Positions 36,607 through 44,985 of a stretch of DNA of 64,000 nucleotides are shown here, piece after piece (position 1 is the first letter of the stretch; each line of letters opens with the position of its first letter). Source of the stretch: Devosia sp. 67-54 (GTDB taxonomy: Bacteria; Pseudomonadota; Alphaproteobacteria; Rhizobiales; Devosiaceae); assembly GCF_001899075.1 (NCBI RefSeq), contig NZ_MKVA01000003.1, positions 62,001-126,000 on the forward strand. Reading direction: 5' to 3'. The position numbers and the translations under genes are program-made. The notes below the pieces were generated by a model. The model was not told the DNA's origin. It saw only the letters and a list, made by a program, of their open reading frames with translations, and ran no database searches.

Positions 36607-37449
36607 CTACAGCAGCGGCGTGATCTCGGCGTCGAGCTGCTCCATGGTCTTTTCGCCGGTGAGCTGCTTGCCGTTGACGTAGAAGGTCGGCGTCCCCTCG
36701 AGCCCGAAATCGTTGATCGCCTGGTCGCGCATGCTCTCGATGGCGTTGAAATAGTCCTGGTTTTTCAGCGCCGCGTTGAACGTGTCCTCGGTGAAGCCGA
36801 GTTGGAAGGCCACCGCCTTCACCGCATCGAGCGGCTTGTCCGACACGCCCCAGGTGTTCTGCGTCCGAAAGAAGGTCGCGATCACGTTCTCATAGGCGTC
36901 GATCGCGGCGGGGGAATAGCTCACGGGCGTCGCCGGCGCGGCGGGCGCGGCCGATGACGACGCCGCCTCGGCACTCGACGAGGCTTCCGCGCTCGACGGG
37001 GCCTCGGCACTCGACGGAGCCTCCGCGCTGGACGACGCCTCGGCACTCGAGGCCGCCGACGAGCTGGCATTGGCCGGCGCCGACTGTGCCTCGACCGATT
37101 GCGCCGCCGCCTCGGCCAGCATGAAGATCGCCGCATCCATGGTGTTGCGGGCGAATGGCCTGAGGATGAACTTCACCTTGCCGGTCTTGACGTATTTGTC
37201 CTTGAACGGCTGCAGCACCGTGTTGGAGAACAGCGCGCAATGCGGGCAGGTCGGCGACGCATATTCGATGAACGTCACCTTGGCGTCCGGATTGCCGTCC
37301 ACCTTGTCGGGAATCCCCTTGGGATTCATCAGCTTGAGCAGATCGATCGTGTCGCCGTCCTTGGCGGCGGCGAGGCTGGGGAAGCCGGCGACGCCCGCGA
37401 CGGTCGCGGCGGCGGCCAGGGTCAAGGTTTCACGGCGGTTGAAGATCAC
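36607..37449 (-). CDS. DsbA family thioredoxin-fold protein with six-residue repeat insert
   Basis: A 280-residue exported protein. Its signal (NRRETLTLAAAATVAGVAGFPSLAAA) begins with an RR pair. The catalytic motif is C68-P-H-C71, with the cis-proline loop GTPTFYVNG near the C-terminus. Helical-domain residues about 119-178 contain an Ala/Ser/Glu insert built from five S-S-A-E-A-x units (DNA 36965-37054). Family members usually lack it, which explains the extra length. GTG start with AAGGAG 6 bp upstream. It probably acts as a periplasmic disulfide oxidoreductase. Confidence 0.9.
   Translation of the reverse strand: MIFNRRETLTLAAAATVAGVAGFPSLAAAKDGDTIDLLKLMNPKGIPDKVDGNPDAKVTFIEYASPTCPHCALFSNTVLQPFKDKYVKTGKVKFILRPFARNTMDAAIFMLAEAAAQSVEAQSAPANASSSAASSAEASSSAEAPSSAEAPSSAEASSSAEAASSSAAPAAPATPVSYSPAAIDAYENVIATFFRTQNTWGVSDKPLDAVKAVAFQLGFTEDTFNAALKNQDYFNAIESMRDQAINDFGLEGTPTFYVNGKQLTGEKTMEQLDAEITPLL
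36965..37054 (-). repeat. Five 18-bp tandem repeats inside the dsbA-like gene
   Basis: Units start at 36965, 36983, 37001, 37019 and 37037. Odd units share GCCTCGGCACTCGA and even units share GCCTCCGCGCT-type sequence, so a 36-bp higher-order unit is visible. In-frame coding (six residues per unit) means length changes would not break the gene. Confidence 0.85.
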
Positions 37450-37526
37450 GGCTTGCTCCTTGTTTTGCCGGGCACGTTACACAGGCGCTTCCGCCCGGCA
37501 AGTGTCGAAACAGTAAGGTTTGCTCA

Positions 37527-37600
37527 CGCTTTCGAGCGTTTCGGGGAAAAGTGGCCACGGTTTTCCGCGTCCGGAAACGCGGCAAACGAAGCCTCTAGCG
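37527..37600. repeat. Foldable GAGCGTTTCGGGGAAAAGTGG intergenic repeat
   Basis: Contains nested arms GCGTTTC (37536-37542)/GAAACGC (37574-37580) and GGAAAA/TTTTCC. The 3' edge touches the DUF721 stop. It is related to the shorter motif at 5893-5922. Confidence 0.65.
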
Positions 37601-38101
37601 CGCGCGTCTGGCCAGAACCTGCTCGCCCAGCGCCTTGAGCGCGGTCCTGAGCCCGGGATCGCCGACCTCCGCCACCGCGGCGCCGGCCTGTCGGCTCGCC
37701 TCGGGCGATCGCGGCCGATCCTTGGGTTTGGCGGCTGAACCTTCGGTGAACGGCTCCGCCGACAGCCGCACCTCGCGCACCAGGAAATAGCCGAAATAGC
37801 GGTTCACCGCCGCCGCCACCCGGGCGCCTTCATGCGCCAGCCCCAGCGCATGGCCGGGCTTGCAGCGCAGATACAGCGTCGCCCCCTCGTGTCCGGCGCC
37901 GCGCGGCCATTTGAGCTCGGCCGGCACGGCCACCTGGTCATACGGTTTTGGCGCCATCGTCGCCCAATGCGTGATCAGGTCGCGTGTGGCGAAGCCGCGC
38001 TTCTTGAGCGCGCTGTCGAGCACGCCCTTCAGCGCGTCGTTGAGGCCGACGGCGCGATTGAGCCGCTTCGGCTCGCCGGGGTCTTTGCTCTTTTGGGCCA
38101 A
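37595..38101 (-). CDS. DUF721 (DciA-like) protein
   Basis: About 168 residues with the DUF721 core: LKGVLDSALKKRGFATRDLITHWATM, then a beta region (LYLRCKPGHALGLAHEGARVAAAVNRYFGY) and an Arg/Ala-rich tail. DUF721 proteins of the DciA group bind the replicative helicase DnaB; this alphaproteobacterial version is more distant, so that role is an inference. The start is unsure: TTG 38101 matches the family's short N-terminus, GTG 38137 and ATG 38170 are alternatives, the last overlapping mutY. Confidence 0.75.
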   Translation of the reverse strand: MAQKSKDPGEPKRLNRAVGLNDALKGVLDSALKKRGFATRDLITHWATMAPKPYDQVAVPAELKWPRGAGHEGATLYLRCKPGHALGLAHEGARVAAAVNRYFGYFLVREVRLSAEPFTEGSAAKPKDRPRSPEASRQAGAAVAEVGDPGLRTALKALGEQVLARRAR

Positions 38102-38146
38102 ACAAATCTCGTTGCGTGCGGCGCGCCGCCGGTTCACACCCCCATC

Positions 38147-39220
38147 ATGCCAAATGCCGCCGCCGCGCAACAGTCAAAGCCGCTCGACGCCGCGGCGCTG
38201 CTCGATTGGTACGACCGCCATGCCCGCATCCTGCCGTGGCGGGTGTCGCCCGAGGACCGCGCCAAGGGCGTGCGGCCCGATCCCTACCGCGTCTGGCTCA
38301 GCGAGATCATGCTGCAGCAGACCACCGTCGCGGCCGTCGGCAAATATTACGCCCGTTTCCTCGCGCTCTGGCCGACCGTCACGGCGCTCGCCGCCGCCCC
38401 GCTCGAGGCGGTGCTGGTCGAATGGGCCGGCCTCGGCTACTACGCCCGCGCCCGCAACCTGCACGCCTGCGCCAGAGCCGTGGTCGAGCGCTTTGCCGGC
38501 CGCTTCCCTGCCACCGCGGCCGAATTTCAGGCGCTGCCCGGCGTCGGCCCCTATACCTCCGCCGCCATCGCCGCCATCGCCTTCGACGAGCGCATCGCCG
38601 TGGTCGACGGCAATGTCGAGCGCGTGCTCGCCCGCTACCTCGCCCTCGACACGCCGGTGAGCGAGGCCAAGGAGCAGATCCGCGCCGCCGTGCAGGCCGC
38701 CGTCCCCGGCCGCGCCGGCGATTTCGCCCAGGCGCTGATAGACCTCGGGGCCACGATCTGCGCGCCGCGCGCCGCCAACTGCCTTCTCTGCCCGCTGAGC
38801 GAAGGCTGCGCCGGCCGCCGCCTCGATCCGCTCGCCTTTCCCATAAAACTCGAAAAGCCCGAGCGCCCCACCCGCTACGGCCACGCCTTCGTCATGCTCG
38901 ATGCCGATGGCGACGTGTTCCTGCGTACCCGCGCCGGCCACGGCCTGCTGGCGCAGATGACCGAGCCACCGGTCTCCGACTGGACCGCCGAGCGTGCCGA
39001 CCCGCGCTTCCCGCTGAAGGCCCGCTGGGCCCATCGCGGCCAGGTGGTGCACGTCTTCACCCATTTCCGGCTCGAACTCGAAATCTGGTCCGCCACCATC
39101 CCCGACCCGGCGCTGCTCGCCGACGGCTGGTGGGCCGACCCCGCCGAGCTCGATGCCGAAGCCCTGCCCACGGTGTTCAGGAAGGCGCTGGCGACCGCCG
39201 GGCTCGGCGGCTCACCATAG
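38147..39220 (+). CDS. mutY: Adenine DNA glycosylase
   Basis: A 357-residue base-excision repair enzyme removing A opposite 8-oxoG. Catalytic E53 lies in SEIMLQQTTV; the helix-hairpin-helix is ALPGVGPYTSAAIAAIAF; the iron-sulfur cluster has C-X6-C-X2-C-X5-C spacing in CAPRAANCLLCPLSEGC. The C-terminal NUDIX-like domain reads 8-oxoG. It is divergent from DUF721 and its 3' end overlaps the convergent methyltransferase gene by 9 bp. Confidence 0.96.
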   Translation: MPNAAAAQQSKPLDAAALLDWYDRHARILPWRVSPEDRAKGVRPDPYRVWLSEIMLQQTTVAAVGKYYARFLALWPTVTALAAAPLEAVLVEWAGLGYYARARNLHACARAVVERFAGRFPATAAEFQALPGVGPYTSAAIAAIAFDERIAVVDGNVERVLARYLALDTPVSEAKEQIRAAVQAAVPGRAGDFAQALIDLGATICAPRAANCLLCPLSEGCAGRRLDPLAFPIKLEKPERPTRYGHAFVMLDADGDVFLRTRAGHGLLAQMTEPPVSDWTAERADPRFPLKARWAHRGQVVHVFTHFRLELEIWSATIPDPALLADGWWADPAELDAEALPTVFRKALATAGLGGSP

Positions 39221-39886
39221 GCCGGGGATCAGCCGGAAGCGGACCTTCTGCCGGTAGTCGGCATAGCCCCGCAATTCGCCCAGCAGCATCGTCTCCTCGT
39301 CGCCGATGCGCAGCATCAGCACCGGAACCACCACCACGAGCACCAGCAGGCCCCAATACGAGCCGAGCGCCAGCGGCATCCCCACGGTCATGATCAGCGC
39401 GCCCAGATACATCGGATGCCGCACCAGCCCGTAGAGTCCGGTCGAGATGACCTTCTGCCCCGCCATCGTCTCGATCGTTGAGGCCGCAAAGCTGTTCTGC
39501 TGCAGCACCACCAGCGTGAGATAGAGCCCGCCCGCCACCAGCGCGTCGCCCAGCACCACCACCCAGAGCGGCGCCGCCGACCAGCCCAGTCGCCAGTCCA
39601 GCGCCGAAACCACCAGCGTGGCGGCCAGCGACAGCGTCGCCAGCGCGATCAGCAGCCGCTGGATCGGCCGCGTCTCCTGCGTCGCGCCGAACTTCACCCG
39701 CCGTTCGAGCGCCGCCGGGTCCTTGATCGCGAGATAGAGCCCGATCGCATTGGTCATCACGGTGAACACCACGATGAATGCCCAGCCGGGCCAGTAGGCG
39801 AGGGTGCCCGCCGGCACGAACAGCAGCAGCCCCAGGATCACCAGGCCGATCGCCGCGCTGCGCAGCGTCCGCAAGAAGAGCGGCAT
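39212..39886 (-). CDS. Isoprenylcysteine carboxyl methyltransferase family membrane protein
   Basis: A 224-residue protein with about five helices and the ICMT/PEMT-like C-terminal motif GLYGLVRHPMYLGALIM followed by GDEETMLLGELRGYADYRQKVRFRLIPGLW. Bacterial members methylate unknown small or lipid substrates. ATG 39884-39886 gives a normal N-terminus. It begins 1 bp after the TetR gene stop, so it is in the same operon and is the likely regulated gene. Confidence 0.88.
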   Translation of the reverse strand: MPLFLRTLRSAAIGLVILGLLLFVPAGTLAYWPGWAFIVVFTVMTNAIGLYLAIKDPAALERRVKFGATQETRPIQRLLIALATLSLAATLVVSALDWRLGWSAAPLWVVVLGDALVAGGLYLTLVVLQQNSFAASTIETMAGQKVISTGLYGLVRHPMYLGALIMTVGMPLALGSYWGLLVLVVVVPVLMLRIGDEETMLLGELRGYADYRQKVRFRLIPGLW

Positions 39887-39887
39887 T

Positions 39888-40604
39888 CTAGCGTCTCCCG
39901 GGTTTGAGCAGTCTCGACCAGTCGCGCACCGCCTCCGCATCGGTGCGGCGCAGCGATCGTGCCGGCGCCGCGAGGACACGCTCGACCGCATCCAGGTACG
40001 CATCGTGGATCGCGACCACCGCTTCGGTGAACTCCGGCTCGCCGGTCTTGCCGCCGCCGAAGCACAGCATCTCGGTGGCGTGGGCGTTGCCCATCGCCTG
40101 CAGCAGCGCCATCACGATCTCGCCGCACCGCTTGGGATGGGCGGGGGAGAACACGCCCTCGGCCACGCCCTGCCGCACGATTTGCGTCACCAGCTCGGCG
40201 CGCCAGCCAAGGGTCGACGTCTCCAGCCGGGCGCGCACGATGGCGTTGTCGTCCGATTGCCAGATGCGCAGCAGCTCGACCACCAGCGCCCGCCGCTCCA
40301 GCCGAATGGCGTCGAGTGCATCGAGGAATCCTTGCAGCTTTGCGATGGCGCCGAGCGCCGCATCGTTCACCACCGCCGCCAGCAGTGGCTCCGACACCGC
40401 CCGCATCCGTTCGACGATGGCGTCGAGCAGCCCCGGCTTCGAGCCGAAATAGTGGTAGAACGCGCCGCTCGAGATGCCGAGTTCGCCGCTGATGTCGGCC
40501 ACCGTCATCCGCTCGTAGCCCTTGCTCAGCACCAGCCCGAGGGCCGCATCGAGGATTTCGTTCCGCCGCGCACTGTGTTCGTCGATCTTGAAGGGACGCG
40601 CCAT
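39888..40604 (-). CDS. TetR/AcrR family transcriptional regulator
   Basis: A 238-residue regulator. The N-terminal HTH (about 14-62) contains ILDAALGLVLSKGYERMTVADISGELGISSGAFYHYFGSK in TetR form. The C-terminal ligand domain is unassigned. No ribosome binding site is visible before the ATG. An inverted repeat ATTAATA/TATTAAT directly upstream is a likely operator. It should control itself and the co-transcribed methyltransferase-like gene. Confidence 0.92.
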   Translation of the reverse strand: MARPFKIDEHSARRNEILDAALGLVLSKGYERMTVADISGELGISSGAFYHYFGSKPGLLDAIVERMRAVSEPLLAAVVNDAALGAIAKLQGFLDALDAIRLERRALVVELLRIWQSDDNAIVRARLETSTLGWRAELVTQIVRQGVAEGVFSPAHPKRCGEIVMALLQAMGNAHATEMLCFGGGKTGEPEFTEAVVAIHDAYLDAVERVLAAPARSLRRTDAEAVRDWSRLLKPGRR

Positions 40605-40607
40605 CGA

Positions 40608-40636
40608 ATTAATAGAGATAGACTCGGTTTATTAAT
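40608..40636. promoter_or_regulatory. Inverted repeat upstream of tetR, candidate operator
   Basis: ATTAATA (40608-40614) and TATTAAT (40630-40636) are perfect 7-bp arms with a 15-bp spacer, just before the tetR start codon. It is strikingly AT-rich for this genome. Confidence 0.6.
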
Positions 40637-40669
40637 GCGAGAGCTACACCCGCCATGCCCCCGGCGCAA

Positions 40670-40704
40670 GAAAAATGCCGCCGGCCCGTTCTGGACCGGC
40701 GGCA
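40670..40704 (-). terminator. Intrinsic terminator of ccrM
   Basis: Minus strand: TGCCGCCGG stem, short loop, CCGGCGGCA, then TTTTTC. The near-perfect 12-bp stem with a T run lies 32 bp after the ccrM stop. Confidence 0.88.
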
Positions 40705-40735
40705 AATTGCGCCTGAAGACTTGGAGGTCTCGAGC

Positions 40736-41887
<1,152 letters not shown>

Positions 41888-41916
41888 CTAACGCGCCACT
41901 TGTACCGGCCACAGGG

Positions 41917-41931
41917 TTAAAGCCGGTTTAA
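41917..41931. promoter_or_regulatory. CtrA-type box upstream of ccrM
   Basis: TTAA (41917-41920), seven bases, TTAA (41928-41931): the full TTAA-N7-TTAA consensus bound by the cell-cycle regulator CtrA, 51 bp before the ccrM start codon. CtrA control of ccrM is established in Caulobacter. Confidence 0.78.
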
Positions 41932-41970
41932 ACCAGAGGGTTAGCAAGACGTTACCGGGCCTGCAGTCAG

Positions 41971-42027
41971 GACTCCTCGCCCGTTCGCGGGGGAAGGGGA
42001 GCACGCGAAGCGTGGTGGAGGGGTAGT
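41971..42027. repeat. Short intergenic palindromic repeat between rnhB and ccrM
   Basis: Contains CGCCCGTTCGCGGGGG and the GTGGTGGAGGGG tail, as in the repeat at 79-132. It begins with a GACTC, a GANTC methylation site. Confidence 0.6.
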
Positions 42028-42083
42028 TCCAGGCTCGGCGCCGACGGCCAGCGTCTCCGTCGCCGCACGACTAAAATCCCGAT

Positions 42084-42800
42084 CTACGCCGCCACTGCCC
42101 GCATCCCGCGTCGCCGTTCCGCCTCGATGCACGGCGCGAAATCCATGCGGTGGAAGCGGCCCGGTCCGTGCGCGTCCAGCGCTGCGAAATGCGCCGCCGC
42201 CGAATAGCCCTTGTGGCTGTCGAAGCCGAATTGCGGCTCTTCGCAATGCATGATCTCGCACATGCGGTCGCGCGTCACCTTGGCGACGATCGAGGCTGCC
42301 GCGATGCTGAGGCTGAGCGCGTCGCCGTCGATCACCGCCTCGGCCGCGCACGGCATGCCCTTGGGCAGGGTGTTGCCGTCGATCAGCACGTGGTCGGGCA
42401 CAAGGCTCAGGCCCAGCACCGCCCGCCGCATCGCCCACATCGTCGCATGCAGGATGTTGAGTTCGGCGATGATCGTCGTCGGCGCCGCCACCACCGACAC
42501 TGTCGCGCTGTCTAGAATTTCGTTATACAGCTCGGCGCGGCGATCGGCGCTGAGCTGCTTGCTGTCGTTGAGCCCGTCTGGAATCCGCCGCCGGTTGAGG
42601 ATTACCGCCGCCACCACCACCGGCCCGGCCAGCGGTCCGCGCCCGGCTTCGTCGACCCCCGCGACCAGCGTCGCGCCACGCCGCACCGCGCGCTTTTCGA
42701 AGCGCAGGCTGGGCGGGGGCAGGGGCGGCGAATCGGCTTTCGGAACCATGTCGCCAGCATCCGAGTTTGGCCCCGATGCGCAAGCTTGCTGGGAGTTCAT
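42084..42800 (-). CDS. rnhB: Ribonuclease HII
   Basis: A 238-residue RNase HII that removes RNA from RNA-DNA hybrids and single ribonucleotides. Signature VAGVDEAGRGPLAGPVVVAAVIL gives the first Asp-Glu pair; VLIDGNTLPKG and AAASIVAKVTRDRMCEIM give the rest. The N-terminus has a 45-residue Pro/Ser-rich extension. ATG 42798-42800 is chosen because GGAG lies 6 bp upstream. rnhB lies upstream of ccrM on the same strand, separated by 217 bp. Confidence 0.96.
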   Translation of the reverse strand: MNSQQACASGPNSDAGDMVPKADSPPLPPPSLRFEKRAVRRGATLVAGVDEAGRGPLAGPVVVAAVILNRRRIPDGLNDSKQLSADRRAELYNEILDSATVSVVAAPTTIIAELNILHATMWAMRRAVLGLSLVPDHVLIDGNTLPKGMPCAAEAVIDGDALSLSIAAASIVAKVTRDRMCEIMHCEEPQFGFDSHKGYSAAAHFAALDAHGPGRFHRMDFAPCIEAERRRGMRAVAA

Positions 42801-42811
42801 GAAAAACTCCT

Positions 42812-42839
42812 TTGACACCAGTGATTTCGAGCGCATTAT
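42812..42839 (+). promoter_or_regulatory. Candidate promoter of the Na/Pi cotransporter gene
   Basis: TTGACA (42812-42817), 16 bp, CATTAT (42834-42839). The start would fall near 42846, inside the Pho box. Confidence 0.6.
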
Positions 42840-42855
42840 GACAGTTTAATGACAG
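42838..42855 (-). promoter_or_regulatory. Pho box (PhoB-binding direct repeat)
   Basis: On the minus strand CTGTCAT, TAAA, CTGTCAT: two identical 7-bp repeats with a 4-bp AT spacer, the classic Pho box form. It lies 64 bp before the Na/Pi cotransporter and 38 bp before rnhB (divergent), overlapping the -10 and start of the cotransporter's predicted promoter. Confidence 0.8.
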
Positions 42856-42918
42856 TCGCGGGGAGTCGCGCGGTCCGGTCGGGCCGCGCGCGCAGTCACA
42901 AGGAGAGCAGTCGACCAA

Positions 42919-44565
42919 ATGGACTTCACCCTGGCCGTCCTAGGCCTTGCCGGCGCCATCGCCCTGTTCCTGTGGGGCACCCATATGGCGCAAACGGGCG
43001 TGCAACGCGCCCTGGGTCCCCGCCTCCGCCAAATCCTCGGGCAGACGCTGTCCAACCGCACCAAGGCGTTCTTCGCCGGCATCGGGCTGACGCTGCTGCT
43101 GCAGTCGAGCACCGCCACCGGGCTGATGGCCGCGAGCTTCACCGCCAACGGCATGGTGGCGCTGCTGCCGGCCATGGCGGTGATGCTGGGCGCCAATGTC
43201 GGCACCGCCCTCATCGTCCAGGTCCTCGCTTTCGACGTCTCCGCCGCCGCGCCCGTGCTGGTGCTGGTCGGCTATCTGATGTTCCGCCGCACCCACAACG
43301 CGCTGGTGCACGATCTGGGCCGCGCCCTCATCGGCCTCGGCCTGATGCTGCTGGCCCTGCACCAGATGCTGGGCATCCTCACCGGCGTCGAGGACGCGGT
43401 GGCCTTCCGCGCCGCCATCGGCATCGTCGCTGCCGTGCCGGCGCTCGGCTTCGTGCTCGCCGCGCTCGCCGCCTGGGGCGTCCATTCCTCCGTCGCCGTG
43501 GTGCTGCTGGTGATCTCGCTCGCGAGCCGCGGCGCGCTGCCGCTCGACGTCGCCTTCATCAGCGTGCTCGGCGCCAATCTGGGCACCGCCATCAACCCGC
43601 TGCTCGAGGCCGGCGCCGCGACGCCCGAGGCCCGCCGCCTGCCGCTCGGCAACCTCGCCAACCGCATCGCCGGCGTGGCCCTGACGCTGGCCTTCGTCGG
43701 CCCGCTCGCCAACTGGTCGGCCGGCCTGCTGAGCCCGGCGCACGCCGTCGCCGCCTTCCACCTCGGCTTCAACCTGCTGTTCGCACTGCTGACGCTGCCG
43801 CTGCTGACCCCCTTCGGCAGGCTGCTCGACAGGCTGCTGCCGGCGCAGCCCGCCGCCGATCCGGCCGCGCCGCTCTATCTCGACCGCGCCGCGCGCGAGA
43901 CGCCGCTGGTGGCGCTCGGCGGCGCCGCGCGCGAAGCGCTGCGCCTCGCCGATGTGCTCGAGCAGATGCTGCACGGCGCCCACGACGCGCTGGTCAAGAA
44001 CGACCGCAAGCTGATCGAGGAGACGCGCGACCGCGACGACGTGCTCGACGGCCTCAACACCGCCATCAAGAAGTATCTGACCTCGATCGACGCCGAGGGC
44101 CTCAACGAGGACGACCAGCGCCGCCTCAACCAGATCCTGGTGTTCGCCATGCACATCGAGCAGGCCGGCGACGTGATCGACCGCAATCTGCTGCCGCACG
44201 TCTCCAAGCGCCTGAAGCGTGGCCTGATCAAGGGCGACAGCGACGCCGAGCTGGCCGAGCTGATGGACCGGCTGGTGCTCAATTTGCGCACCGCCGCCTC
44301 GCTGTTCATGACCGAGGATGCCCGTGTCGCCCGCCAGCTCGCCGAGGAGAAGGTCACCTTCCGCCGCGCCGAGCGCGAGGCGGTGGCGGCGCATTTCGAC
44401 GTCATGCGCAACGACCGCGTCGGGCAGGGCATGCAGAGCGCCATCCACCTCGATCTGCTGCGCGACATGAAGCTGATCAACTCGCTGATCATCGCCGCCG
44501 CCGCCTATCCGGTGCTCGATCGCGCCGGCGAGCTCCTCCCCACCCGCCTCGCCCCGGCGAGTTAG
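42919..44565 (+). CDS. Na+/phosphate cotransporter family protein with PhoU-like domain
   Basis: A 548-residue protein. The membrane half has the duplicated NptA/PNaS motifs: LFLWGTHMAQTGVQRALG, LLLQSSTATGLMAASF with the QSS signature, and GANVGTALIVQV, later repeated around SSVAVVLLVISLAS and GANLGTAINPLLEAG. The C-terminal 200 residues are helical and PhoU-like (LEQMLHGAHDALVKNDRKLIEETRDRDD). It probably imports phosphate with sodium. AAGGAG ribosome binding site. The Pho box upstream ties it to phosphate control. Confidence 0.93.
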   Translation: MDFTLAVLGLAGAIALFLWGTHMAQTGVQRALGPRLRQILGQTLSNRTKAFFAGIGLTLLLQSSTATGLMAASFTANGMVALLPAMAVMLGANVGTALIVQVLAFDVSAAAPVLVLVGYLMFRRTHNALVHDLGRALIGLGLMLLALHQMLGILTGVEDAVAFRAAIGIVAAVPALGFVLAALAAWGVHSSVAVVLLVISLASRGALPLDVAFISVLGANLGTAINPLLEAGAATPEARRLPLGNLANRIAGVALTLAFVGPLANWSAGLLSPAHAVAAFHLGFNLLFALLTLPLLTPFGRLLDRLLPAQPAADPAAPLYLDRAARETPLVALGGAAREALRLADVLEQMLHGAHDALVKNDRKLIEETRDRDDVLDGLNTAIKKYLTSIDAEGLNEDDQRRLNQILVFAMHIEQAGDVIDRNLLPHVSKRLKRGLIKGDSDAELAELMDRLVLNLRTAASLFMTEDARVARQLAEEKVTFRRAEREAVAAHFDVMRNDRVGQGMQSAIHLDLLRDMKLINSLIIAAAAYPVLDRAGELLPTRLAPAS

Positions 44566-44584
44566 TGCGCCGCTCCGCCGGCCG

Positions 44585-44959
44585 TCACTTGCGGGGCGGA
44601 GGGTAGGGCGCCAGTTTCGCCCGCAGCTCCGCCTCGTCGCGCACGAACAGATGCTGGCCGCGCCGGTTGGTTTCGCGCACGAAATCGCGCAGCGCCCCGC
44701 TCGCCTCCAGCGCCGCCGAAATGTCGCCGACCACCGCCAGGCGGCAGCCATATTGCTGCAGCTTCTCGATGAAGGCGCCCGCCATCCCCGAGCTCAGCCG
44801 CAGGAACGCCGGATCGAGCCGCCCGGCCGGGATTCCGATCATCGCGGCGCCCAATTGGTGCGCCTCCCCGATGATGTCGACGGCGTCGCTCTCGCTGCCC
44901 AGCGGCGGCCCCGCGTCCGGCAGCCCCCACAGCGGCACGTCGTTCACCGTCTCGATCAT
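44585..44959 (-). CDS. DUF4180 protein
   Basis: A 124-residue protein with the DUF4180 pattern: DAVDIIGEAHQLGAAMIGIPAGRLDPAFLRLSSGMAGAFIEKL and VVGDISAALEASGALRDFVRETNRRG. No catalytic motif is known for the family. It converges with the cotransporter gene (19-bp gap) and lies 26 bp downstream of the radical SAM gene on the same strand, perhaps co-transcribed. Confidence 0.85.
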   Translation of the reverse strand: MIETVNDVPLWGLPDAGPPLGSESDAVDIIGEAHQLGAAMIGIPAGRLDPAFLRLSSGMAGAFIEKLQQYGCRLAVVGDISAALEASGALRDFVRETNRRGQHLFVRDEAELRAKLAPYPPPRK

Positions 44960-44985
44960 CTGTCATCCTCCCGGCGGCACCCGCC

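Noticed and set aside
32092-36957. Very long open frame on the plus strand opposite smc and the atp genes
   Set aside because: It is the complement of GC-rich coding sequence; composition is Arg/Gly/Leu biased with no family features, and smc on the other strand is certain.
42849-42918. A further small gene in the cotransporter leader
   Set aside because: Short frames here have no ribosome binding site and cross the Pho box; the region is better explained as a leader and control region.
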